A model generated the notes under the pieces. That model saw only the letters and a list, made by a program, of their open reading frames with translations, was not told the origin of the DNA and ran no database searches. 64,000 bases of DNA from Membranipora membranacea (lineage: Eukaryota > Bryozoa > Gymnolaemata > Cheilostomatida > Membraniporidae). This document shows positions 22,927-36,423 of the stretch, one piece after another. Each line of letters begins with the position of its first letter. The stretch's first letter is position 1. The stretch covers positions 620,001 to 684,000 of the forward strand of contig OU612067.1 of the NCBI GenBank assembly GCA_914767715.1, given 5' to 3'. The translations under genes were made by a program, and so were the position numbers.

Positions 22927-25900
22927 TTATTTGGCTCCGACGAGTTTTTTAAGTCCTTCAGTGCTCATAGACTTAGGTCTCTCCAGAGGCAGACCAAGAG
23001 CTCGATCCCAGACGAGGGAGGAGAGAACTCCGAGGGCTCGAGATACTCCGAATAACACTGTGTAGTAATTCATCTCAGTCAATCCGTAGTACTATAAACG
23101 GATACAAGTCGTTGTTAGACTACAGAGAAGGACAATATTAATGTACAACCATTTAATGTTAACATGACATAGTATAAATTAACAGATAGGTGGAGGCCTA
23201 ACAATGATAAATTATTAATTTATTAGCACTATTTCTACTATTCTCGATGTTCTCTCATATCACTGAACTCAGTTTCCACACCTATTTTTGAATGGAATTG
23301 TAATAACAGATAGTGGTCCGAAATATACCCAGTCACTCCTTAGCACAGTGAGACATGTTACATTACCTGTAGTAGGACACCGCTGTGAGCGTCTACATTA
23401 GGCCAGGGGTTGGCAGCTTTACCGTGCTGTCTCAGGATATCAGGTACGATATCATACAGCTGGGCTACAAGCTTAAACATAGGGTCCTCAGGAAGGTGCT
23501 TCAGAGCAAACTCTCTCTGTACCATGTAACGAGGATCAGTCTTACGTAACACAGCATGTCCGTATCCTGGGATCACCTGTCAAACATAAAGAGGGTATAA
23601 TACAGTATATAAGAGGTGAGGTACGGACCACACCAAACAACTTACATTATTCAGACACTTTAACAATTGTGTTGACCGTAGACTACAATTCTGAGCAAGA
23701 TAGTGCAAGTTGAACGAGCATGGCATAATATTATTATGAGAAAGTTGTTGGAACACGACTCCAAATAATATCATCAAACCTTCACATATCATAATTATAT
23801 ATTATGAAAGACTATTTATATATTTATGAATGTATATATCTCATTCATTATCGGATGTATACTTACACCAGTTTTCAGAGTTTCCCAGACAAACTCTTTG
23901 AGTTCGTCGTCAGTGAATGATGAGTGCTCGCTGTGTACTTTCTGTAACCAGACTAGTACCTCCTGGTTAGCGAGTCCGTGGAGAGGTCCAGCCAATCCAT
24001 TCATAGAGGCAGCATATGAGAGATAGGGGTCACTGAGGGCGCTGCCGACCAGATGACAGGTGTGTGCGCTGACATTTCCTCCCTCGTGGTCACTGCAATA
24101 TAAGAATAGACATTTGATTTCTTGATTTCCTCATTTGCAAAACTGATGAAAGAAATGAAAATTCTGAAGCTCTCCTTTCAAACTCACTGTAATTACTTTG
24201 TATTAAAAACTTCTTTCATTGTAGCTGTATACAAAAGTATAAGTATTTATACCATGTTTTTTTAGGCACTCATATTGCGCACAGTGAATACAGCGGTGTA
24301 ATGAGGAGCTACGGGGCACGATAAACTTCCTGACCATCCATGAAGCAATAATTGCAATGAAGAACGAAGTAACAAAGTAAAAATTCAGTAGATCTAACTT
24401 AATTTAGAGTCTATCATTATATGCATAGGAGTAGATCAGAAAAGCCGTCATTTTCAGCATAATACAAAATCATCGGACACTCCCCTGATTGACATGTTAC
24501 TGTCCTAACTATAGAATACCAGATATCCAGACAAACTCACGTGTGGATAGTAAGATAGAGTCTCATCAGTTCTGTAAAGTCTCTGTTATCAAAGCCTAAC
24601 ATTTTAGTGAAGTTAGCCGACCAGTCGAGAGTTGGGTCGATGGCGCACACCTTACCGTCTCGGTACAGGTTACTGTATATGATGGCTGCCACTGTGGGCA
24701 GTTTGGCAATAAGGTTCATGCTGTCCTCGAAAGTGTGCTGGAAAAGAGAGCAAGAACTAAGGCAAAATAGAACCATACAGGGGAAATGCTCAGTAGTATG
24801 GACTTCAGACATCCAACTTGGCGGAGATGATTGACGACATTGCAGAGCATGGTGATTGATATCGAAAAGGGAAAAGATTTCGCATTCCAAAGCTGTCAAA
24901 CAAAAGATGAACAATAATTATTCAAGTATTGATGGATCCCAAGTCATGTGACACCATCAGGATACATCGTGACAGGCTAGCGGTAAGATCTAAGGGTGGG
25001 TACTGGCATGTCGGCATGTTTGACAGTATGCCATCCTGATGAAAATACTATTTCAATATTATAGTTTACCTGCCAGTATTCAGTCTTCTTGACACCATCA
25101 GAGTAAGCTTTACTGAACAGACTCTCAGTACTGAGAGCGTTAGCTGCTGCTGACAGCTGAGCCATCGGGTGCATGGTGTGTGGGAAATTATTCAGCATTG
25201 TCACCACATGTGCAGGGATCTCAGCTCTGTTTGCCCATTCCTGTTTGAGTCAATATCATAATGTACCGATAAAAAACCCAAATCAAACCATTCTCTGCCA
25301 ATGACTTACCAAGTAATATAAGTTCTGGCGATAGACTGCTTGGTAGAAATGACCTAGCTTTGAATAGCAGTGTACAGCAATAATTAAGACCTTTACTGTG
25401 ACAACAAGTCCATGAATGGGACAGTGACAGACTTTAGGTTCTACTGCAGCTACTTAGTCAGGTGTGGTATCAGCCTGTCATTGTAAAGCCTGAAGTTATC
25501 CAGGGTGTGCAGACAGGGAACTAAATAAAGCCTGTCAACACCGCTAGCTCAGCTCAGTCATGGCATTGACCCTTATTGACCACAATCCAATGACAAATAG
25601 GCAGAAACATTTTCTAAATATTCCAGTAGTCTAAGCAAGGAGTAAAAGCCTGGCTCAATTTCACACAAGCAGCCAATAACAGTCCGGGTAGTAACTCAGC
25701 TGTAAAAACACATGCACAGAAGTTTTAGCCAAGGATAATAGGCAGATCTTATAAAATACACAGCATGTTTGATCTTGTGTATATTAGACCTTCCAGCTGT
25801 AACTTAAGCGCCGGTGATTGATGTGATTGTTACTTACTCTGGACAGAGCGTCTACTTGTTGCTGAGTTGGTATTTCTCCAGTACAGAGAAGCCAGAAGAG

Positions 25901-28820
25901 ACCCTCAGGTAAAGGCTCGTTACCTCCTGGTACTTTAGGTAGAGCTACCTGACACTCAGGGATAGAGTAACCTCTGAATCTGATACCCTCATCGGCATCT
26001 AATACACTGGTCTCTGTAACAAGTCCCTTCATTCCTCTCATACCTCCGTATATCTAACAAATAAAACCATACAGTAAATAAATAGTCGGCATTATATACA
26101 GGACTGCAGTGAATGTAGACCGTCGGATAGAGAAGGGATGTAACACTTGGGGTCTTCTACAGAGTTTGATGTGAGTGCGAGTACAGCATTCATTATGGAC
26201 TTTCAATCGATTTAAACAAACATGACCAACATTGATACTCCAAAGTTTGGATATATTGGTCTATGCAGTTAATATAAAGCTCTGCAATTATAGAAATGAA
26301 TGAGTGATTGGTCATTGACAAGGGTAACATTACAAAGATCTGGCAAAGCCAGCGATAATGTATGTATGATAAATTAAGAAATTGACAGGTTAGAACCTTT
26401 GAACCCTGGGACAATGAAACTCACATCCAAATCAAACAAGTCAAAATTATGCAAAACCATTTAGTACCTGGTAAAATGTGTGCAGGAATACAAGCGATTA
26501 CTGCAACTACACACCCATTCTAATATGGCCGAAATTTACATAGGGATTAATTACAGCCATGTACATTGTTACTGACTCTGCATATTCCTTATCATAGGCA
26601 CTGATGCAGTATCACAGAAATTCAGCAGCTAGGGCCAAATATATAAATATCATCAAATATAATAACATATTATATAAATAAATATCTTATGCCTAATTTT
26701 CAGTCCATGAATTAGAAACTCTTTTAAATTTAGAAGTTAAAAAGACAGTAACTGGTCGCCTAGTACCATACTATGCTTGAAGGTTTCTCTGAATGGAAAA
26801 TTTTCCACTCAATATCAGGATGACTGACCTATGGAACTCTTATCAGTTCATTGTGAGAACGCTATGCTGATATGAATATATGAGCCGGAGGCCGACATCG
26901 GAATGTACCGGGTCACTAACTCACACTACTCAGTAGTGACTGTACGACTTTTCTTATCAGAGTACATCTGATAGAGTAATGCCTCTGTGAGTAGGTTACA
27001 TCAATAAACCTCTTACTACATAACTCAAAGTTCATAGCCACTGGGTATTACATATACTCTGATTGTAGTAGTAGGCCTAATCATGTCTATCCTTGACTTA
27101 ACTTGCTACTGGATAGGTACTCATTAATACAATATTGTTATCAGAACCTCTATCCAATTTTTTGTTGAAGCTTGAACATCACTAAATCTGAACCTGTAGT
27201 GATGTTCAGCTATTTGTGATTATAACTCACCATGTTTACTGTGATTTCACCGATCTTTTTATCTCCATATTCTTTCCTGAACGCAGCGACCTCTTGTTGG
27301 AACTCTGGCACTTTCTGTTCCATAACATGTCTAAGATCCTGTGTAGAATACATGGACACAAATGGATAAAACTTTACATGTTACAATATCTAAATGTCAT
27401 CTTACTCATCTACAGGAGCCAAGTGCTTTTAGTAGTAGAGTAGCAGTGGTAATTAAAAAATGAGTCTCAGGAAGTTCTAGAACGCCTAACAGATACTGGT
27501 CAGTAGCATCATGAACCACTGTTTTCATAACATTAAATTCGCAAGTAAGTTGTGCAATTTATTTAATCTGAAGGTGTTAGAAAATGGTAACATCCGTAGT
27601 TTCTACAAGTGCAAGATTTGGAGACCCTGACATGAGTAGGTGAGAGATATCAGCATCAATGAGCATAATATTAATTTTTTTAAAGCTACGCAACTTACCG
27701 TGCTTTGTGATGCATTTCTTTGTGCTACAGCAGTCACGGGAGTGAATGACTACAATCAAGAATAACATGTTATATACATACACTGGTAACTCTAACAAGC
27801 AGAAGCAAACACATGGTTACTTGTCAGAGTGTGACAGACTGCTGTATTTTATTGGTAGGCTGCTTATAGTATGACATACCGAGCTAAGCCAGCCAGCTAC
27901 CTACGTACAGAGAGTTACAGAAGATGAGTTGGGTTATAACAAGAAACACATACATGTCAGAACGCTTAACACCATGTCAATGTAGTATAGAACCATCAAC
28001 CAAAAACCAGCTAATTATTCTGTAGAAGCTTACTCAGTTGCAGGTCCAACTGACATGGATTCAGTATAGCAAGTGCCATTCAACACAAACCAATATATCG
28101 CCATTTGAAATTTTGACAATCTTTTGTTCTGCTGAGATTCGTCGCCAGAGACGGCACATCCATGCAATGTTATAAGATTAACACATATCCTTGAACCCAA
28201 GAGCTTCGTGTAACAAGTAGAGACTAGTGTGACACCGTCATCGACAATTTACCAGTGCGCACATATGTATGTATTAAAAACTATCATATCAACTAACTAT
28301 ATCAATTTGATCCCCGCAGTCGAACAGCATTGATGATGTTGTTTGTTCTCACAGCCCTGCCAAACTTTGGAAGCAGTAACGGGTCTGTTACTCCCTGGTT
28401 ATCTAGTAGTATTTATATGATTATTAATTATTCATAGTTCAGGCCATATTAAATTAGTTTGGCATAGATGATAGATAGATAGATATATATATAGTGCCTT
28501 TTGTTGTGTACTCATTACTGTCAACTTCCCATTAAAAAATCATTCAATAAAGAAGAAGAGAAAAGAGGTAAGTCCGTGTCACACTCAGGTCAATTGTCTA
28601 CTATTGACTCAATTTGTTCAGTCACTCTCTGAACTGAGTCCCTGCCTGCTGAGTGAGTCAGAAGCCAAAACTTAGAAACTTAGAATTAGTTAGATTAGTA
28701 TTAGGAAGAAAGGGCAAAAATAATTATATAGATGAGCATAAAATGCATCAATTGTCATGCATACCATACCTTGGTTATCTGCGGTAGGCGGCTAGCAAGT
28801 CTGGAGAGGACACCCATCAT
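22927..28820 (-). CDS. CS: Citrate synthase, mitochondrial
   Basis: Condenses acetyl-CoA and oxaloacetate to citrate in the mitochondrial matrix, the entry step of the TCA cycle. Exons in coding order: 28820-28770, 27749-27699, 27338-27231, 26053-25838, 25240-25070, 24737-24541, 24092-23867, 23576-23367, 23091-22927. All phases close to give 464 residues (human 466). Residues 1-34, from two 51-bp exons, form a basic presequence ([17 protein letters not shown], then [17 protein letters not shown]). Catalytic residues are present: His in NVSAHT (about 275), His in [14 protein letters not shown] (347) and Asp in NVDAHSG (402). The usual TIHSDHEGG is TIHTDHEGG here, a mild change encoded across the 24541/24092 junction. 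It ends GAK-stop. Head-to-head with the PLBD gene. Confidence 0.97.
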
Positions 28821-29096
28821 AAATAATTATTGATTCTGCAGACAGAGAAGTTGGGTTTCAATTAGGAGTTGAAGAGTCTGGAGAAAATAGCTGGCAACAA
28901 ATCAACAGGATACGAGGAATGCGCATGGACCAACCGGCTTAGCTGAGGCATCTGATTGGATATTGATATACTTAAACCGTGCACATGATTGGGCAAAATC
29001 AATAACCTCTGGTCTTGAATAATTGGACTTTACACTGTGTAGCCCTCGTACATACATGCAGCCCAAAACTTAGCTTGAATCATGTGATTGCTCAAA
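28821..29096. promoter_or_regulatory. Bidirectional promoter of citrate synthase and PLBD
   Basis: Only 276 bp separate the two divergent start codons. Three ATTGG words (CCAAT boxes on the minus strand) lie at 28955-28959, 28988-28992 and 29022-29026, with regular spacing of 33-34 bp. No TATA box is obvious. CCAAT/NF-Y control of a housekeeping pair is an inference. Confidence 0.5.
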
Positions 29097-32000
29097 ATGG
29101 TAGACACAAGATTTTCTTTGGCTTTGCTTCTCACATTTACTTTAACTGTTAATTCCATACCGTTCATCAGCAAAGACAATGTTGATAATTTGAAAACTGT
29201 GTCAGTGACTGTTGATAAAAAGACGGGAGTGTACGAATTCCATGAGGGTCACTACACTGGGGTATATGTAGCTCATGCAGAGTTTTCTGATACAAGGAAG
29301 AAATATGGGTGAGTGCGGATAATAAAACTGTTTGAGGTAGCATTGTAAAACACTCTTAATTCATTGATACCATTAATTGATAGGATGCAGCCAGGTTACG
29401 CTATCCCAAATATTGCCGGTCTTAAATTTCCTCAGTTTCACCGTATAGGCTGTGGCCGACCTCCCTAAAACAAACCCAAAATTAAGGAAGTGATTAAGAG
29501 AGTTCTTCCGTCTGTTTTGTTATACTTGTAGTTGTACGCAAATTCACCAGGGCCAGCATCAGTTTCAGCAACACATTAGGTTAGAAGTCTTAGCCTATCT
29601 AAAATTGACAAACATGTTTGTTCATAGGGCCTAGATTTAGCAGGACCAAGCACAACCATATTTAAACAGAAAATGGAACCATGTATGCATTTTTGGATCA
29701 GAGTTGTGGTGGAGACAGCTATGTACCCAGGTGCATCACTTTCCTAAAAACTTCTATTTTTCAGAAAATTTTTGGTGAATTTAGCTATCAAATAATCTGA
29801 TACTTTTAGGTGGACATTTCTGACAGTTGACACTAACGGGAGTTATCCTGATGCTGTACAGGCCTACGCTGCTGGTCTAGCTGAAGGATACCTAACTCAG
29901 GAGATATTGGCCCAGCACTGGAATAATACTGCTGCAGGGTGAGTAACCGCTTGAAGCTGTATATTGTGGATATTTTTCACATTATTCTTTCTAATTGTAC
30001 CTTTTTCTATCAGTTTAAATAATCTTCCTTTCCTTTACTTTCGGATTTTATGGATAAAATTTTTGATAATGATGCAAATGAAACTCATTACGGGCTAAAA
30101 ATCTTCATACATGTGAAAATGATAACATGGGAATAATCCCTCTTGGAGTTCAATAGCTCCTGTATCAGGATGCTGAATATGAAAACTGGCGCTGTTGGAG
30201 TGGCGTATAGTTGGTTACTCAAACTTATGGGAACTGATCAACTTGAGGATACAGACAGTCCGAGTCACAGTATTTAATCATATGATCGTCGCACTATTGA
30301 ACATCTCTTCTTTTCAGTTATTGTACTCCCGATGCCTCCTCACCTTACTGTCAGAGACTAAGCAAGTATATACACACAAACTTCAATGATTACATCCAGA
30401 AGAATATTAAATCATTGGCTAAGACCGACCCCTACTGGCACCAGGTATAACCATAGTTATATTTCAGCTTTTCTTAGGCATCTTACTGTTAAAGTTTCTA
30501 TACTTTTTTTGAAAGGAAAATTTTGTGTTGATTGTGTTTTGGTAGTTGCTCAATAGATGCCATGGTTTGAACAACAAGCTGTGATTATATATCGGCTACC
30601 ATGAGTTTTCTGCTATATATATATTTTATATAGAATATGTTTTGTTTCAGGTTGAATTATTCTTGGTACAGCTGAATGGACTCACTGATGGAAACAATGG
30701 GAAACCACTGCAGCCTAAAACAACTGTGGAGCCATTTGGCATGTTGTATGTAACTAATGACAGAAGACCTACTATAAAACAAGCAGTATGAGCTTCAGCT
30801 GTGTGTAAAACTGGTGCCAATCTTAAATATGAATATCATGTTGTCACCAATGTGCATCTGTTTGGTTCTGTTTTAGATTATTCCAGATTAACGGTGATCT
30901 GGAAGATTTAGAAGTTGCCCTGCATAAGCCCGAGAAGTTGCGTCGCCATGTTCTCGGTTCTGGTTCTTGTTCGGCCATGATTAAGCTGGCTCCTGGTAAC
31001 AAGGAGCTGTTCACTGCTCAGGATACATGGAGTACATTCCAGAGCATGCTGAGGATAATGAAGCGCTATGACTTCTCTTATCACATGCTCGATGGTAAGC
31101 AGTCAAGCATAACATACATCTCTGAAAAGTAAAGCGATTTTTAAAAGCAATGTTTATCATCAAGAACTTAAGCTTCTGCTGCAAGTTCAGGAAATTGATT
31201 CTCATTGAATGCTGTATAGATCAAGAAATTCCCAGAATTATCACCAAATAGGCAAATGATTTGCACTAACTCATTGTCAAATTCAGGGGATGAAACTAAT
31301 GAACTTGGGGAAATACCAGTGCCACTAGTTTAAAAAATGAAATCACAAGTCCAGTAATTTCACTCCGTGATTTCACCAATCATTATCCCCAAATAATCTA
31401 CCCATTCGGTGAAACCTCTGAGTTTAAAACATCACATAATTATGAGCTATACAGAATTCAATGAGTAAATTTTCCCCACACTCACAGCGGTAGTTACAGG
31501 TAGGATATTAGACTAACTTGAGAGGTACGACTGAGCCTCTAGTTGTATTGCAGTCTCTCTTATAAGTAAACCAGCGTGTTTTATGTACTGATTACAGTTC
31601 CAGATTCTCCTGTTATACCCGGCTCTAGTATGCTATTCTCATCTTATCCCGGTAACCTGTACAGTGGGGACGACTTCTATATAATACAATCTAATCTGGT
31701 GAGCTACAGATACTCCTCCTTAAAGCTATAGTAGTGCCTCCTTTTATATGATATCATATTGAAGGTTTCAGTCTAATTAAGAGCAAAGTGGCAACCTTTT
31801 AAATAGCCTCTGAACACAGTTGAAACTATTAGCTTTACTAAAATGAAAATTCTTCTCAACTTTTCTCAACCACTAAGGTTGTCCCCTCTATATCGCTCTC
31901 TAACATATAAGTATGTATGAAATGCTCAAACTTTATATCATGGACCCCTGAAGTTAGGGAAAATCTTTGAAAGATCTGATAAATGGCATGTGATTTGCCA

Positions 32001-35000
32001 TATTTGTATATATCAATATTGCAAATATCTCAATTGAAAAGTGCTACTATAGCTTTAATGTGTCTACTGTCAAACTATGGTCTGGTAAGATATCAAAAGT
32101 TTTCCCCCTACAACTTCTCAAGGTCAACTATAATATGAGGACTGGATGAGAACTGTGTAACTGATAATCATGTTTGACTTTAATGTGTGCTTATCACTTA
32201 TCAAGGCTACATCATCAAGCTCTAGGTTTACTGTTTTATTGATTACAAGAACCCACTGATTGTGTCGTTAGAACATCCACTCTTGTGTGACCATGGTTAT
32301 AAGATTCTGGAAAAAGATACCCAGCCAAATGTTCATTGCATTTTGTGTGAAAACTTGGTTGAATTTTGACGTGCATACTAGATAGGCGATCTCTCTTGTA
32401 TGTACTTTGATAACATTATTTAATCAGAAGGTTTTCAGATCAATCTATCCAATGCAAATTTCCTTACATTTTTGCATAGTATTTTTAAACTAACAACTTG
32501 TGCTCACTCCGAATAATTCTAATACCATGAAAAGTAATCATTTGCTTATAGATGCTATAAACTTCTGTAATGAATTTTCTTCTAATTCCTCATTTCATTT
32601 GATTAGAACCCCCACCGCAAACCCATCTGTTCAGCTTATGAAACTACCCTATTAATCACCTCATCTGTGTCCAAATTCATACATTGTGCCATCTTTTTGT
32701 CACAGACTGTCATGGAAACAACAATTGGAAACTCAAACAAAGACTTGTTAGCCTTCATACAGCCAGAGGGGACAGTTCTGGAGTGTATCAGGAATCAGGT
32801 GGCTAATCGACTGGCCACTAATGGAGCTTCTTGGGCTGATATATTCGGTAGATACAACAGTGGAACGTGAGTTAGTCCGCCTGTATACTTCCGTATTTTT
32901 ATAAGATTCATACTTGATATGTTGAGATTATTGACAGACAGACAGATGGAACGCTGGCAATGAACATGGCCTCTATTAAAAGTTTGATAGATCGTAATTA
33001 CGTAGTAACTTCCAAATCTCCAAAACATGTCTAAATGGTTAGAGACAGCAAATTTGTCTGTGTGATCCACAAAAAATAGATTATTTACAACACTATATTG
33101 ACTGGTATGTCGGGGGGGGGGGGGGGCCTTTCTGATAGGCCTGTCAGTCTGAAGTGTAAGTTGGACTGAAAGGACTCTGCTCTCTGTGTCTTCGCAGTTA
33201 GCAATTATTGTATATAACACTGTCTCTGTCCCTCCTGAGCGTCACTCATGTATTTTTGTAGGTATAACAATGAATGGATGGTTGTAGATTACAACAAATT
33301 TAAGCCAGGGATGGAGACTTTACCTGAAGGACTTCTCACAGTACTAGAACAACTACCGTCAGTTTACTTTGTCTCTTTATCAATTAAAAGCTTGAGTCGA
33401 CAATAAGAGCTTAACGGCAACACTTACTGTGCTTAATAGCACATGTCCAAACACTTACTGTGCTTAATAGCACATGTCCAAACACTTACTGTGTTTAATA
33501 GCACATGTCCAAACACTTACTGTGCTTAACGGCAACACTTACTGTGCTTAATAGCACATGTCCAAACACTTACTGTGCTTAATAGCACATGTCCAAACAC
33601 TTACTGTGCTTAATAGCACATGTCCAAACACTTACTGTGCTTAATAGCACATGTCCAAACACTTACTGTGCTTAATAGCACATGTCCAAACACTTACTGT
33701 GCTTAATAGCACATGTTCAAACACTTCCTTACAATTGCTTCTCAATGAATTACACTTTAGATCCTTGCTTTGAGAGAATTGTCATATATGTATTCGAGTT
33801 GACTTTGAGTTGATGTGTTTTCTATTTTCTGTAGAGGTATGATTAAGTGGGAGGATGTTACTCCTGTACTGGCTAAGCAGACTTACTGGGCGAGCTACAA
33901 CTCACCGTAAGTAAGCCGGGTTGTGTTAGGTAACCCAAAACTATAGCTATACAACTAATGTGGTTCAGGTGATCGCACTTTGAAGGACTGAAAGCCTACA
34001 TTTGATGGTTATTTGTCTGAAGCTCATCCTAACCCTATCCACCTGTTGTTAGAGACATGAGATCGAACATCTCTAGTACAGTTGATTCACAATTTGTTTT
34101 GACTAATTGAGTAGAGTTATTACAGTTATTTAATCTTTTTTATCATCAGATATTTCCCAGAGATATTTAATGCCAGTGGAGTTTGGCCCATGGTTGAGAA
34201 GTATGGAGATTGGTTCACATACGACAAAACACCAAGAGCCCAGATCTTCAGACGTGATCATCACAAAGTGGTCGATGAGACTACAATGGTTAAGTTGATG
34301 AGGTTAGTACAAAGTGTGATATTTTCTCCTGAGCCTCGGAGCTATTATATTAGTATCAATCTGCATACATCTGTGTGACTTGTTTACAGTCAAGCCTACC
34401 ATAATGTATGTAAAGATAGCTTATTTAATTATCCGGCTGTACGGGGCAGATCAAATGTGCCGACACTACCTGATCTGGCTCATTCTCTGACTTACTTAAT
34501 TGCAACAGTTGTTTCCCTTGATAGCTTACCCTCCACTGCATGTTGAAAGGACATCTCATGGATTGAGACATAAACACCTCATTTAACCCTATTCTGAGAG
34601 GTTCAATTATATCATGTGATTCTTCATGACTCATGTTGAAACACATGATATAATTTTTGAGATTGTAAAAATAACCCATTATGTCCCCACTACCAAGCCT
34701 TCTGTTATTCATTCATTCCTTATCTTTAGAGTTGATAATATACCATTATCAAATATATTTCAGATATAATGACTTCAAGAATGACCCACTCTCTAAGTGT
34801 GACTGTTCCCCACCGTACAGCGGAGAGAACGCCATATCAGCCAGAAGCGATCTGAACCCTAAGAATGGGACTTATCCATTCGGTGCTCTCGGACACAGGA
34901 GCCATGGAGGAACTGATATGAAGGTAAGACATGTAAACTACCAGCCACATTCTCATAGCTCTTTTCAGTGAAGTTATGGTCCCCAGGGTTCTAAGCTATC

Positions 35001-35350
35001 TGAAATGTATATAGTACAGTCTCAGTGATGAGATATCCCTTTCTTAAGGATTTTTTTCTGAAAAGCTGCTAGGCACAGGATTCTGCTCTAACTATGAGGA
35101 CATTAACCGACAAAATTATTCTTTCTAATCTCATCCCTTATTATCTAATCATCTTTTACCTCTTCAGATGACCAGCTATAGAATGATGATCGCGCCACCT
35201 TATCCCCTGTACATGATGACAGCTGTAGCCGGGCCCACACATGATGATCAGCCTCCGTTCTCTTGGCTCACCGCTGACTTTGCTGATGATACTCCTCATG
35301 AGGGACATCCTGATGTCTGGGACTTTGAGCCGATAACTACCAATTGGTAA
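29097..35350 (+). CDS. PLBD: Phospholipase B-like protein (PLBD family, lysosomal Ntn hydrolase)
   Basis: Exons 29097-29308, 29810-29938, 30318-30444, 30651-30745, 30877-31094, 31598-31698, 32706-32866, 33262-33357, 33835-33906, 34150-34302, 34764-34923, 35168-35350 join in phase to 568 residues, within the family's usual 550-590. A signal peptide (about 1-23) is followed by the laminin-A-chain/PLB fold. The motif GSGSCSAMIKL carries the presumed N-terminal nucleophile Cys219, at which family members cut themselves. Further landmarks are NNEWMVVDYNKF, YFPEIFNASG, a Cys-rich DCSPPYSGENAIS block and the C-terminal PPFSWLTADF region. Several N-glycosylation sequons fit a lysosomal glycoprotein. 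Phospholipase activity is reported for some relatives but the substrate here is inferred. PLBD1 versus PLBD2 is not decided. AATAAA at about 35593 and 35609. Confidence 0.95.
33409..33725. repeat. 31-bp minisatellite in a PLBD intron
   Basis: About ten head-to-tail copies of a 31-bp unit (core TTAATAGCACATGTCCAAAC). Two units are shortened and read CTTAACGGCAACACTTACTG instead. Not coding. Confidence 0.9.
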
Positions 35351-36166
35351 CGCTTCTCAGCAAAGATTGACAGATATCATCTATCGATCCAATCAAAATA
35401 TGATTACTTCTAAAACAATATCTTGTCAACAAAAAAACAAAAATGGCCAAAGGCCTCCAAACATCCAAATGCTTTTTATATCATTAACTAACTACTTCAT
35501 ATTCTGAATCCTAATGTGCCAAAGAGCATATGGGACTAAAAAGATAAACTGATTCTGCTATGTTCTATGCTCACATAACTCCACAATTTTTTAATAAATA
35601 CTACCCAGAATAAACTGCTCCATTCGCTTCATATCAAACTTTAATTTGTAAAACAATGACGAAAATCAATTAGTCTTTACCTAATGTAGCCTATGATTAT
35701 AATAATTCAGCAGCAGCAATCATCTTACTATTGGGCCCTCCTCATAGCGAAGGTTACCAGTTGTCAGTTTGTATTGTTCTTGACTTCTCTTTGATGTTTG
35801 TTTATTAACATTTCCTATAGATCCATCCTAATTACTCGGTTGTCCATAGTGAAATGAATGCAAAATTTACAGGTAAAAAATCTTATATAAATTTCAAGTC
35901 TCTTTGCTGTCCTGCAGCCTGCAGTTATTTGGGCGTTATCGAACATTTTCTTAAATATCAGTCCAAAATATCAGTTAGACTCACTTTATGTTTATCAGAA
36001 AGCAGTTCTAAGAATTATTGCAAATATTCATTACAATCCAGTTCAATTATCCAATACTTTTTTCTTATGTCATACTAAAAATATTGCCACTTCCTAGTCT
36101 TCTCACATATTTAGTTCTCTCTATGCTTACATTAATTTAATAAAAAGAAGTTTTTCCACAGGATAC
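35351..36166. other. PLBD 3' UTR and spacer
   Basis: AT-rich sequence with candidate poly-A signals near 35593 and 35609. No gene seen. Confidence 0.5.
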
Positions 36167-36176
36167 TCTGTTGATA

Positions 36177-36413
36177 GTTAAGCCGTGGTGCAATGGGTAT
36201 GGCATGAGTCTTTCAATCAAGAGGTCCTGCGTTCGATTCCGGCGGATCACGTGGTGTCAGGAAGAGCATCCGACCTTAAATGCTCCTGTGCCCCATCAGG
36301 ATCCAGTCCGTAGAGCTGTACTGATACCGGAACAAAAAAAACCAAGCAACATCAACGTTTCTCACACGATGTCACAGGGTATCTAGGCTATAACTGGACG
36401 CGAGTTTTTTTAT
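36177..36413 (+). mobile_element. tRNA-derived SINE
   Basis: The head has Pol III promoter boxes: an A-box-like TGGTGCAATGGGT (from 36187) and a B box GCGTTCGATTCC (36230-36241). The cloverleaf is degenerate, so this is not a working tRNA. A body with GTGTCAGGAAGAGCATCCGA, a word found in SINE families of aquatic animals, follows. It ends in a T-run. A 10-bp target duplication, TCTGTTGATA, flanks it at 36167-36176 and 36414-36423. Confidence 0.85.
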
Positions 36414-36423
36414 TCTGTTGATA

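Noticed and set aside
32795-33220. 141-codon minus-strand frame
   Set aside because: Overlaps a PLBD exon and its intron in antisense, including a poly-G run; no protein-like features.
33409-33725. Regular direct repeats resembling a CRISPR array
   Set aside because: Units abut with no unique spacers, and the locus is an intron of an animal gene.
36177-36250. Possible functional tRNA gene
   Set aside because: The T-stem does not pair and the sequence runs into a SINE body with target duplications.
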